This document shows positions 17,106-24,740 of a stretch of DNA of 64,000 nt, piece after piece. The position numbers and the translations under genes were made by a program. Origin of the DNA: an uncultured Alphaproteobacteria bacterium (GTDB lineage: Bacteria; Pseudomonadota; Alphaproteobacteria; Rs-D84); the NCBI GenBank assembly GCA_949082785.1, contig CARVLU010000003.1:1-64000 (forward strand), written 5' to 3'. The notes below the pieces were generated by a model that saw nothing but the letters and a program-made list of their open reading frames with translations, ran no database searches and was not told where the DNA came from. The first letter of the stretch is position 1, and every line of letters begins with the position of its first letter.

Positions 17106-18380
17106 TTACTTAAAATTATCCCGCCACACGGCTGCCAAATCGACGTTAAAATCCGCACCCTGGGTAACAATGGACATCGGCCCATCAAAGGAACCACGCA
17201 CATTTTCAATCACATCGTCCCGACGAACACTTTCCGACATCCGGGTATCGGCATCCAAATCAAAAAGCCGCCCAGAAAAACGCCAGAAGCTAATTAATTT
17301 GTCACAGCGACTGGTCGCAGATTCCATCCAATCTGCCCGCGACAGACGATTGCGACAATTTATGCGTCGCAAATCATCGTCTGTAATTGTGTTCTGGGTA
17401 TAAATTTTGTGTGCATTTTTGGCAATCAACGCCACCACACGTTCCACATTTTCCGGCGCCGTTTGGGTGTTAAAGCCCGTCAGGCCAAGTTTTTCGTTCC
17501 CGACACCGGTGCCTGAAAAACCATACACCAATCCATTTTCCCGACGAATAATATCAAACAATTCACGGTTCATATAACGCCAGAATTTTGACACGCATTT
17601 GTTCTGGAACAGATTTTCATATGTTGCATCCCATACGTCGGGGAACAAAATACTTAACACCACATTTTTCTTGCCCGGTTTGGAATTGTGCGCAATGGTG
17701 GGCGTGTATGTGATGCTGGCATTTTCCGGCACATCCAGGTTTGGCAAAAACCCAAAGGCCGTTTCTAAATGTCGCAACACGGCGTCCGCATCCAAAATAC
17801 GACCCGATATGCCGATGATGCAATTATTGGCCGACAGGCGCCGCCCCAAAAATTCAATAACCCGATCACGGGTAAAAGACAGAATCAATTCTTCGGTCCC
17901 CAAGCCCCGCGTTGAAAACGTTGCATAGTTAAACAGTTTACCGGACACAAAATCCCTATATTGTCGCTGGGAATTATCCAGGGCACGGCGCAGCTCATCA
18001 ATCACAACGCGGTGTTCAATATCAATCTTGTCCGGTTCAAACAGGGCGTTTTGCAACTGGTCACTGATCACATCAATCAAAACATTAATGTTTTCAGCCA
18101 AAATGCGCCCATAAAAATACAGTCGATTATTCCCCGTGGCGGCATTATGGTTTCCCCCATGATCGTCCAGAAATTCCTGTCGTTCCTTGGACGCTGCAAA
18201 CCGCGCCGTGCTGCTGCACAACATGTGTTCGCAAAAATGGGTCAGACCATATTCGGTGGGACCTTCGTCCCGGCTGCCGGTGCGAAACAGAACCTTGACA
18301 GACACGGTTTCCAAATCCATCGGGTCCAGGATGACCGTCACACCGTTTGATAATTTATGTATGGTCGGATTGTATTGCAC
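17106..18380 (-). CDS. M16 family zinc peptidase (processing-peptidase-like)
   Basis: 424 residues from GTG 18380, which follows AGGGGGG; a longer open frame upstream overlaps the preceding gene. HFCEH at about residue 48-52 is the inverted zinc motif HxxEH of M16 peptidases, with the distal Glu expected in the helix around IDIEHRVVIDE. N-terminal SNGVTVILDP and GLTHFCEHML are typical of mitochondrial-processing-peptidase relatives. No signal peptide, so probably cytosolic or peripheral. It sits between queA and tgt. Confidence 0.88.
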   Translation of the reverse strand: MQYNPTIHKLSNGVTVILDPMDLETVSVKVLFRTGSRDEGPTEYGLTHFCEHMLCSSTARFAASKERQEFLDDHGGNHNAATGNNRLYFYGRILAENINVLIDVISDQLQNALFEPDKIDIEHRVVIDELRRALDNSQRQYRDFVSGKLFNYATFSTRGLGTEELILSFTRDRVIEFLGRRLSANNCIIGISGRILDADAVLRHLETAFGFLPNLDVPENASITYTPTIAHNSKPGKKNVVLSILFPDVWDATYENLFQNKCVSKFWRYMNRELFDIIRRENGLVYGFSGTGVGNEKLGLTGFNTQTAPENVERVVALIAKNAHKIYTQNTITDDDLRRINCRNRLSRADWMESATSRCDKLISFWRFSGRLFDLDADTRMSESVRRDDVIENVRGSFDGPMSIVTQGADFNVDLAAVWRDNFK

Positions 18381-18390
18381 CAAAGCCCCC

Positions 18391-18795
18391 CTATCGCATA
18401 TGGGCCCGGTCCGCCATCGCCATTTGCGCGGTGCGCACGCGCTGTAATTCCATTTGCATTTGGGCATATAAACGCTGTAATTCAATCACGCGGCGGCCCA
18501 TCGTGAACGTCGCGGTTTCCAGTGTTTGGCGGTCTTGACGCATCGTATCAACTTGTGCCTGCAACTGACTGATTTGTCTTTGGATTTTATCAAATTTTGC
18601 TTGTTGCATTGCATAATCTTTTTTACCACCCAAATACTGATTGTTTGTGTGCATAAACTTTGTAATCGCGTCCTGGGCCGTTTTGGATTTGACGACCATC
18701 GTGCCGTATTTCAGTGCCGCCCGGCGGCCCGCCGGGGTGCGCAAAAACCGCGCCAGTAATTTCGGATTGGCCAACAAACGTAACAATACCTGCAT
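18391..18795 (-). CDS. Small coiled-coil protein between queA and the M16 gene
   Basis: 134 residues. Basic helical N-terminus (LLRLLANPKLLARFLRTPAGRRAALKYG), then a heptad-rich coiled coil (about 60-125, FDKIQRQISQLQAQVDTMRQ...). No signal peptide. I chose ATG 18795, which follows AGGGGG and overlaps the end of queA almost exactly. Function unknown. Confidence 0.65.
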   Translation of the reverse strand: MQVLLRLLANPKLLARFLRTPAGRRAALKYGTMVVKSKTAQDAITKFMHTNNQYLGGKKDYAMQQAKFDKIQRQISQLQAQVDTMRQDRQTLETATFTMGRRVIELQRLYAQMQMELQRVRTAQMAMADRAHMR

Positions 18796-18796
18796 A

Positions 18797-19819
18797 TTAT
18801 TTTTCCCCCTGTTTAAACAATAAACAACAATCCCCATACGAAAAGAACCGATACCGCGCGTCCACCGCATGGCGGTATGCCGCGCGCATTTCATCGACAC
18901 CCGCGAACGCCGACACCAGCATGAATAACGTCGATTTTGGCAAATGAAAGTTCGTCAGCAACACGTCCACCGCGCGGAATTTATACCCCGGCGTGATAAA
19001 GATATTTGTTGTCTGGCAAAACGGTTTTACGCGGCGGAATTCCGTACCATCACCGGCACCCATTGCCGCACTTTCCAGTGTGCGCATGGACGTCGTTCCG
19101 ACCGCAATAACGCGGCGCGCGCGATTGATGATGTCCGCCTGGTGGGGCGTAATTTGGCACCATTCGCTGTGCATTTTGTGCTGGGACAAATCTTCGGTTT
19201 TAACGGGCATCCATGTCCCCGCCCCAACGTGCAGTGTGACATGCACAATCTGGGCACCGCGGGCCGTGATTTCATCCATCAATTCCGGCGTAAAATGCAG
19301 CCCCGCCGTCGGTGCCGCCATCGACCCCAATGGCCCGGCATAGACCGTTTGATACCGGTCGCGGTCGGCGGTTTCACAATCGCGCTTCATATACGGGGGC
19401 AACGGCATTTTTCCCACCCGGTCCAGCACCGCAAAAATATCGTCGCATTGGAATTTCAGTTTAATCCCACTGTCGGCATCATGGTCAATGACGGTGGCCA
19501 CCGTCCCGTCGTCCAGTGTTAAATCGGTGCCGACCGGGATTTTATTAAATTTTTTACACAGCCCCCACCATGCGCCGTCATCCGCCGCGGTATGCAGTGT
19601 AATTTCGTGGCCAGATGCCATAAATCGCGCCGGAATCACACGTGAATTGTTAAATACAACCACATCCCCGGGCCGGATAAATTCCAGAAAATCCCGCACA
19701 CATCTGTCCGCGATTTTTTCCCCATCCACCACCAGCATGCGTGACGCATCGCGCCGGTCTAATGGACGCGACGCAATTAAATCAGACGGCAATTCAAAAT
19801 CAAAATCAGACGTGTGCAT
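18797..19819 (-). CDS. queA: tRNA preQ1 ribosyltransferase-isomerase
   Basis: Uses S-adenosylmethionine to build epoxyqueuosine on tRNA. 340 residues with the family hallmarks: FELPSDLIASRPLDRRD at the start, VVFNNSRVIPARF, PLPPYMKR, the very conserved APTAGLHFT, HVTLHVGAGTW and NFHLPKSTLFMLVSAF. Starts two bases after the preceding gene's stop, indicating coupling. tgt lies two genes downstream. Confidence 0.96.
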   Translation of the reverse strand: MHTSDFDFELPSDLIASRPLDRRDASRMLVVDGEKIADRCVRDFLEFIRPGDVVVFNNSRVIPARFMASGHEITLHTAADDGAWWGLCKKFNKIPVGTDLTLDDGTVATVIDHDADSGIKLKFQCDDIFAVLDRVGKMPLPPYMKRDCETADRDRYQTVYAGPLGSMAAPTAGLHFTPELMDEITARGAQIVHVTLHVGAGTWMPVKTEDLSQHKMHSEWCQITPHQADIINRARRVIAVGTTSMRTLESAAMGAGDGTEFRRVKPFCQTTNIFITPGYKFRAVDVLLTNFHLPKSTLFMLVSAFAGVDEMRAAYRHAVDARYRFFSYGDCCLLFKQGEK

Positions 19820-19821
19820 TT

Positions 19822-20277
19822 TTATCTTTGTTTCGTATTTATTTCCCGTATCAGGCTGTCACGACGTGCATTTTCGCGCAATTCTTTTAATGTACGGCCG
19901 TTGACCGTGCGTATCGTCGTAACCGGGACTGGCGGACGCAGCCCCTGATAATACCAGGACTTATTTACCGGATTGTTCATGAAACGCGCGTTTCCCATGA
20001 TAGTATCACCAATATTTAAATATGGATAAAATCCACCACGCGGGTCAATTGTATCACCGTCAAATGTCATTACATGATTGACACCGGGGTTTGCAATTGA
20101 ATGATACACAATTTTATTCGCACCGCGGGCCGTGATTACATAATCATCCGTTTCATTGTCCGTCGTACACTTTACCACCATCAACGCGCCGACCGTCAGC
20201 ATGACGCCCATCATCGCAAACACGGTCCAGGCGTCGGCCGGTAATTTCTGATTATTTTTCATTTGATTTGTATTCAT
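19822..20277 (-). CDS. Single-pass membrane protein upstream of queA, unknown
   Basis: 151 residues from ATG 20277. Short cytosolic N-terminus, transmembrane helix about 17-35 (VFAMMGVMLTVGALMVV), then a periplasmic domain with several beta-like stretches ending in a basic helix (LKELRENARRDSLIREINT). The open frame extends upstream but overlaps the lipoprotein gene. Not recognised. Confidence 0.65.
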   Translation of the reverse strand: MNTNQMKNNQKLPADAWTVFAMMGVMLTVGALMVVKCTTDNETDDYVITARGANKIVYHSIANPGVNHVMTFDGDTIDPRGGFYPYLNIGDTIMGNARFMNNPVNKSWYYQGLRPPVPVTTIRTVNGRTLKELRENARRDSLIREINTKQR

Positions 20278-20296
20278 TGGCACAGCCCTTTGTCCA

Positions 20297-20995
20297 TTAC
20301 AACGCCAATGCCACAAACGGCAACAACAACACATAAAATGCCGGGGTTTTGAACATGGTTTTGACACCGGACCAGATGGTTGTATCGTCGATATCAATGT
20401 TAAACAATGTATATTGCACCTGGGTTTTGATATTGGCCAGTTGCCCCTGTAACGCCAAAATGTTGGCATTGACCCGTTGCAGTTCCGTTTCAATTTTCAT
20501 AATCTGGTCCACGTCGGTGGTTTTGGCCAGCAATTCGGTGTACCGTGTCCGGACCGCAATCATCGATTCCAATTTTGCCGCAACATCATTGCCGGTGTCG
20601 GTGACATCTGTGACACTGCGGTCAATTTTGCGCAGTTTGCCGATATCCGTCCCCATTCTGTCCAAGAAACGGTCCGCCCGGTCGGCCGGCACATATGCGA
20701 TAACATGCGATGCGGTACCACTTTTGACATATCCGCCCATATCGGTGACCAATTTTTGGATTTCCCCGGACGCGGTGGCGGCATCTGTAACCTTGATATC
20801 AACATCAATTTTGTTCGATTGTTGGCGCGCGGACATTTCCAATTTCATATCCGCATCCGACGCATCGCGCCCCGCATCATACGTCGCCCCATCGGATGCC
20901 GCCACCACCGGCGCATCAATCGGCGTAATCGGCAACGTTTTGACACATCCGTTCACCGCCAACACACAAATAACAGACAAAATCACACGTTTCAT
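20297..20995 (-). CDS. DUF4349-like lipoprotein
   Basis: 232 residues from ATG 20995 (GGGGGTTGGG upstream). Lipoprotein signal with lipobox VNGC (about residue 17). The domain (VTDMGGYVKSGTASHVIAYVPADRADRFLDRMG... and the helical hairpin IETELQRVNANILALQGQL) is the DUF4349 pattern, with a C-terminal membrane helix (FYVLLLPFVALAL). Likely inner-membrane associated, with the helical hairpin in the periplasm. Role unknown. Confidence 0.75.
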   Translation of the reverse strand: MKRVILSVICVLAVNGCVKTLPITPIDAPVVAASDGATYDAGRDASDADMKLEMSARQQSNKIDVDIKVTDAATASGEIQKLVTDMGGYVKSGTASHVIAYVPADRADRFLDRMGTDIGKLRKIDRSVTDVTDTGNDVAAKLESMIAVRTRYTELLAKTTDVDQIMKIETELQRVNANILALQGQLANIKTQVQYTLFNIDIDDTTIWSGVKTMFKTPAFYVLLLPFVALAL

Positions 20996-21010
20996 CCCAA
21001 CCCCCATTTT

Positions 21011-21904
21011 TTATTTTTTAAATTCCAATCCCTGGTCGATATAGTTTTCGGCCTTGTTCTCCCAGTCGGGTTCGACACGCACAAACAAATGCAGGCGCGC
21101 ATTCACGCCCCACTGGTTTTGAATATCATGCCGGGCGGCGGTGCCAATTTGCTTTAACTGTTCGCCACCGCGACCAATGACAATTTTTTTATGCGCGTCA
21201 CTGGCGACCACAATTTTCTGATAAATATCCAAAACATTTTCCGCATCCACGTCCACGCGTTCGGTCACAACATTGATGTGATACGGCAATTCTTGGTGAA
21301 TATATTTATAAATTTTTTCCCGGGTCAATTCCGCCAGATACAGCGCATCCGGCACATCCGGCTGGTCGGTCGGATCAAACAGATACGGGGATTCGGGCAT
21401 CACATCGGCCAATGCCCCCAGCATGCCCGTCACACCATCGTTTTTCAGTGCCGAAATCATGAATATTTCGCGCCAATTGGCCATCGCAGACAATTCGGCG
21501 ACAATCGGCAACAGATTGGGTTTGGCGACGGCATCCACCTTGTTCAGGGCCACAAACAGGTTCGCCCGGTCGCGAATTTTTTCGACCAGCCCGCGAATGG
21601 TTTCGGTTACGCCCTTTTGCGCGTCCATAATTAACAAAATCGCATCGGCGTCCGACACCGCATCCATTGCGGCGGCAACCATCGCCCGGTCCAGACGGCG
21701 TTTTGGATTAAACACGCCGGGCGTATCGACAAATATCAATTGCCGGTCACCCACCATTTTCACCGCGCGCAGCCGGGTGCGTGTGGTTTGCACCTTGTGC
21801 GATACGATGGACACTTTCTGTCCCATGATTTGATTTAACAATGTGCTTTTGCCCGCGTTTGTCGGGCCGATAATGGCCACAAAGCCAGAATAAGTCTTCG
21901 TCAT
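21011..21904 (-). CDS. era: GTPase Era
   Basis: Ribosome-assembly GTPase acting on the 3' end of 16S rRNA. 297 residues: G1 GPTNAGKST, G2/switch I around TTRTRLRAV, G3 DTPG, G4 NKVD, G5 SAL, then a KH RNA-binding domain with IVIGRGGEQLKQIG (the GxxG loop). I chose ATG 21904 because it puts the P-loop at residue 13 as in other Era proteins; the longer frame to 22090 has no matching sequence. First gene of the minus-strand run ending near 14.5 kb. Confidence 0.95.
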   Translation of the reverse strand: MTKTYSGFVAIIGPTNAGKSTLLNQIMGQKVSIVSHKVQTTRTRLRAVKMVGDRQLIFVDTPGVFNPKRRLDRAMVAAAMDAVSDADAILLIMDAQKGVTETIRGLVEKIRDRANLFVALNKVDAVAKPNLLPIVAELSAMANWREIFMISALKNDGVTGMLGALADVMPESPYLFDPTDQPDVPDALYLAELTREKIYKYIHQELPYHINVVTERVDVDAENVLDIYQKIVVASDAHKKIVIGRGGEQLKQIGTAARHDIQNQWGVNARLHLFVRVEPDWENKAENYIDQGLEFKK

Positions 21905-21988
21905 ACCCAGCACAATAGCACACCAATTTAAAAAGTGAATTAAAATCTTGCAAATCGGCATCCCACGTATAAAATAAATCCCGAGAGA

Positions 21989-22561
21989 ATGGCCAAAACA
22001 ACAAAGACGCAAAGACACATGGATATGAGCAATACATTCTCGGACATGTGGTACGGGCAAAGCAAAACCACCATGGAAGACATCTTTCAAATGGTGCCCC
22101 AGCCACAGCTGAACAAATTATCCGATTATTTGATTCAGCAAAACGGATTAAACTACCAAATTTCAATGTGCATGGAAGAAATTTCCGAATTGGCCACAGA
22201 ATTGGTTCTGGACCGATCATTTGCAGACACCGCCAGCGAAATTGCCGACGTATACATCACATTGAACCACGTGACATACGGGTACGATATCCAACGCACC
22301 GTCAACAGCATTCGCCGCAAAAAGATTCGCGCCCCGCAATTTATGTCCGGCAATGACGAACGGTTAATCGCCCTGTTGGGATTACAAAAAGAATTACTGA
22401 AACACATGAACCGCCGGCGCGACAACATGCCGGCCGTTATTAACGCAACGGCGGACGCGTACGTTGCCCTGGGGCGGTTAATCATCGCCCACAATAACAT
22501 GCCGTTGGTTCTGGACACCGTTTACCAAAAGATTCAGCGCACATTCCAGCGTGAAAAATAA
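21989..22561 (+). CDS. MazG-like all-alpha NTP pyrophosphohydrolase domain protein
   Basis: 190 residues. SMCMEEISELATELV (ExxE with acidic pairs) followed 20 residues later by ASEIADVYITLNHV (ExxD) is the Mg-binding signature of the all-alpha NTP-PPase superfamily (MazG, dUTPase-2, HisE). The C-terminal 80 residues are helical and unfamiliar. The start is uncertain: ATG 21989 has only GAGAGA close by; ATG 22019 or 22025 are alternatives. Terminator downstream. Likely hydrolyses a nucleotide triphosphate; substrate unknown. Confidence 0.65.
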   Translation: MAKTTKTQRHMDMSNTFSDMWYGQSKTTMEDIFQMVPQPQLNKLSDYLIQQNGLNYQISMCMEEISELATELVLDRSFADTASEIADVYITLNHVTYGYDIQRTVNSIRRKKIRAPQFMSGNDERLIALLGLQKELLKHMNRRRDNMPAVINATADAYVALGRLIIAHNNMPLVLDTVYQKIQRTFQREK

Positions 22562-22565
22562 AAAC

Positions 22566-22592
22566 AAAATCCGACACCCGTCGGATTTTTTA
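22566..22592 (+). terminator. Terminator of the MazG-like gene
   Basis: AATCCGAC/GTCGGATT stem with a six-T tail, directly before leader B's promoter. Confidence 0.88.
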
Positions 22593-22595
22593 TCA

Positions 22596-22836
22596 TTGCA
22601 ACATTAACAAAATTCAATATAATAACAATCGAATTCATTAGATTGGATTCGGGACGTCGAAAATCCCTTATTAGTCCGGCAGAAATGTCGTTAAAACATT
22701 ATGGCTTTTGCCATTTCCCCGACACCAGGTCGGGTTGTTGCGGTTATACAACAGGATTTATCCGAAAACCGCAAGGTCATTGACTAATATGATTTTTCGA
22801 ACTTCCCGACCACCAATATTTTGGTGGTTTTTGTTT
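22596..22836 (+). promoter_or_regulatory. Structured leader B (class 1)
   Basis: -35 TTGCAA (22596-22601), 16 bases, -10 TATAAT (22618-22623). P0 GAATTC/GGATTC (22631-22636, 22645-22650). P1 5' strand 22649-22665 pairs with 22791-22809. a CCCCGAC (22717-22723), a' GGTCGGG (22728-22734), P2 TTGCGGTT/AACCGCAA enclosing conserved GTTATACAACA and a GGAT/ATCC hairpin, then a'' CCCGACC (22805-22811) running into terminator ACCACCAA/TTGGTGGT (22809-22816, 22821-22828) and a T tract. AAGGAA and the gene follow. Confidence 0.82.
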
Positions 22837-22868
22837 AACAAAAAAACAAAAGAAGGAAATGAAAAATC

Positions 22869-23324
22869 ATGAAAAAGCTGACAACATGTATTGCACTGGC
22901 CGCGATTTGCAGCCCCGCGCTGGGTATCGTCACCAATCCCGACCTGTTGGCATGTTTATGCGATGATGCACTGACACCATCGGTCCCCCAGGGTTCATAT
23001 TGTCCGGACGGAACATACTGTCCATATAAATGTCCGGGCTGCACCAATATCAATTGGACATCATCATCAACCGGGTATGAATCACGCATAAGGGCCACAT
23101 GCGATATTTATTCAGGCAACTGTAACAAAACCACCGAATATCGTTGCGCAGCCGGATATTACGGCAATACGTTAAATGGCAATTCCGGATGTTCGGCATG
23201 CCCCAGGGGCGGCACGTCCCCCGCCGGCAGCAAGTCCATAACATCATGCTATCTGCCCAATGGGACATCTGGGACCGACAGCACCGGCAGTTATGTTTAT
23301 ACATCAGATTGCTATTACAATTAA
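22869..23324 (+). CDS. Secreted Cys-rich protein under leader B
   Basis: 151 residues. Signal peptide KKLTTCIALAAICSPALG, then about 16 cysteines including YCPDGTYCPYKCPGC, a GYYGNTLNGNSGCSACP module and the family end CYLPNGTSGTDSTGSYVYTSDCYYN-like segment. The module resembles disulfide-knot repeats but I do not recognise a named domain. AAGGAA lies upstream of the ATG; a hairpin lies downstream at 23369. Leader B would control it by attenuation. Confidence 0.75.
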   Translation: MKKLTTCIALAAICSPALGIVTNPDLLACLCDDALTPSVPQGSYCPDGTYCPYKCPGCTNINWTSSSTGYESRIRATCDIYSGNCNKTTEYRCAAGYYGNTLNGNSGCSACPRGGTSPAGSKSITSCYLPNGTSGTDSTGSYVYTSDCYYN

Positions 23325-23364
23325 TCTGATGCCGGACAAGGCAAGAAAAAACACATCACCAACA

Positions 23365-23388
23365 GATAAAATCCCCGGCGAACGCCGG
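23365..23388 (-). terminator. Terminator after the small minus-strand ORF
   Basis: CCCCGGCG/CGCCGGGG stem followed by ATTTTAT on the minus strand; the plus side has no T run, so it belongs to the gene at 23424-23573. Confidence 0.65.
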
Positions 23389-23423
23389 GGTGTCCTGGAT
23401 TACTTCCGGGTCCCGCCATCGGG

Positions 23424-23573
23424 TTATCCCCGGTCGAAATTTTGAATATTGGGACCTTTAGAATGCCAACATTTTTTCGACCGGCCCAAAATGCCAGGGC
23501 ATTCGGGCAATGGCGGGTTGTCGTTTTTGATGGTATGGTCATCGCGGTTTTCGAGAGAGAAAATCGTCCCCAT
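23424..23573 (-). CDS. Possible 49-residue protein after leader F
   Basis: Reads MGTIFSLENRDDHTIKNDNP then PPLPECPGILGRSKKCWHSK and a short tail, soluble, two Cys. It lies directly after leader F's terminator and before its own terminator, so a complete transcription unit frames it. No Shine-Dalgarno is visible, and an overlapping 73-codon frame (23321-23542) also exists. Real only if the leader analogy holds. Confidence 0.35.
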   Translation of the reverse strand: MGTIFSLENRDDHTIKNDNPPLPECPGILGRSKKCWHSKGPNIQNFDRG

Positions 23574-23580
23574 CAACAAC

Positions 23581-23760
23581 AAAACCACCTGTGGATAAAG
23601 GTGGTTGGAGATTAGCAATCTATTAACAGTAAATAGTGTCGATATTCAATATATTCTCGACTCTCCAACCCTGGTTGGATTTTTCATCTTGAAGCAAGAC
23701 GACTGTTAAGGAGTGGCTAAACTCCACGATGTGAAATCCACATCGCATTTTAATTATATA
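23581..23760 (-). promoter_or_regulatory. Structured leader F (class 2), third of a tandem set
   Basis: Minus strand: -10 TATAAT (23754-23759), P0 GCGATGTG/CACATCGT (23740-23747, 23727-23734), P1 TTTAGC/GCTAAT, a ATCCAACC (23673-23680), a' GGTTGGAGAG (23661-23670), P2 GTCGA/TCGAC with loop GAATATATTGAATA, P3 CTATT/AATAG, a'' CTCCAACC overlapping terminator AACCACC/GGTGGTT (23600-23606, 23583-23589). The terminator stem uses the last four bases of a''. Only a 49-codon frame follows. Confidence 0.75.
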
Positions 23761-23842
23761 TAAATATTTTCTTATTTTCCAGTAAATTATAAAAAAAGAA
23801 AGGGTTAATCCCCCTTCTTTTCTACTGGTTTTTCTACAAAAC

Positions 23843-24024
23843 AAAACCACCAGAAAATTCAGGTGGTTGGAGATTAGCAACTATTAACAGTAATAGTGCG
23901 ATATTCAATATATTTTCGACTCTCCAACCATGTTGGACTTTTACATCATGTCAAAAGACATAACGACTGTTAATAGGTTGCTAAACCCACATCGGCAACA
24001 CGCCGACACGTAATATATTATATA
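23843..24024 (-). ncRNA. Structured RNA G (class 2), no gene attached
   Basis: Minus strand with a TATAAT-type -10 (24018-24023), P0 GTGTCGGC/GCCGATGT, P1 TTTAGCAAC/GTTGCTAAT, a TCCAAC, a' GGTTGGAGAG, P2 loop AATATATTGAATA, P3 CTATT/AATAG, a'' CTCCAACC overlapping terminator AACCACC/GGTGGTT (23862-23868, 23845-23851). About 60 AT-rich bases without a credible ORF follow before leader F's promoter. Either a free-standing small RNA or an orphaned leader. Confidence 0.7.
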
Positions 24025-24054
24025 TGTTTTTTTTGCGAATTCCAGGGATTTTTT

Positions 24055-24165
24055 ATGGACGAATAAAGGCGATTGGGGTCTAAGAACTATCGTTCGATGA
24101 ACATAGCACGATTTATTTGAATCAAAGATTCTTATTCATCGCACCCCAACCACATTTATTATACA
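24055..24165 (-). ncRNA. Shortened element H related to class 2 leaders
   Basis: Minus strand: TATAAT (24158-24163), then GGTTGGGGT pairing with ACCCCAATC at the far end, and TAAGAA/TTCTTA like P1 of leader E. P0 and the terminator are missing, so it looks like a degenerate copy at the head of the H-G-F set. Confidence 0.4.
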
Positions 24166-24219
24166 CATTTTTTCTGACAATTGTACGAATTTTCTGGATT
24201 ACCGGGCGCTTACTCTCCT

Positions 24220-24672
24220 TTGTCATTGCGAACGAAGTGAAGCAATCCAGTCAAATAATGAACTATTCCTTGCTATTCCTGGATTGCCGCAGTCGTTTCA
24301 CTCCCTCGCAATGACAGGGGTGTTTAATTGCTCAAAACCGGGCGCTTACTCTCCTTTGTCATTGCGAACGAAGTGAAGCAATCCAGTAAATAGTGAACTA
24401 TTCCTTGCTATTCCTGGATTGCCACGCGGCGACGTTCCGTCTTGCTCGCAATGACAGGGGTGTTTAATTGCTCAAAACCGGACACTTACTCTACTTTGTC
24501 ATTGCGAACGAAGTGAAGCAATCCAGTGAATATGAACCTTGCCGCTTTCCTGGATTGCCACGCGGCGACGTTCCGTCTTGCTCGCAATGACAATGGGGAT
24601 GCAGCGCCTGGCTTTGTGTCTTGCCTGCTTCATCACACTTGTTCATTGCGAGAGAAGCGACACAATCCAGTT
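24220..24672. repeat. Tandem array of GTCATTGCGAG palindromic repeats
   Basis: Three near-identical units (24220-24314, 24357-24455, 24497-24590), each GTCATTGCGAACGAAGTGAA...CTGGATTGCC...CTCGCAATGAC, separated by a repeated spacer (GGGGTGTTTAATTGCTCAAA), plus a half unit at 24640-24670. The repeated spacer shows the array grew by local duplication. No coding capacity; not a CRISPR, because the units are long palindromes and the spacers are nearly identical. Confidence 0.85.
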
Positions 24673-24705
24673 AATAAAAGTGCCCGCCGAACGGCGGGAC
24701 ACAAA

Positions 24706-24738
24706 ACAAAAAATCCCGCCGGTTGGCGGGATTTTTCA
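24706..24738 (-). terminator. Terminator of rlpA
   Basis: AATCCCGCC/GGCGGGATT stem with a six-T tail on the minus strand, adjacent to the stop at 24741. Confidence 0.88.
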
Positions 24739-24740
24739 CA

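Noticed and set aside
22596..22836. T-box leader or a known amino-acid riboswitch
   Set aside because: No AGGGTGGNACCGCG T-box sequence, no specifier loop, and the genes are secreted proteins rather than synthetases or transporters.
23623..23880. 85-codon minus-strand frame overlapping leaders F and G
   Set aside because: It runs through a terminator, a promoter and stem sequences; composition fits non-coding AT-rich DNA.
24220..24672. Regular repeats resembling a CRISPR array
   Set aside because: Units are about 95-100 base palindromes and the spacers are nearly identical to each other; no cas genes are visible.
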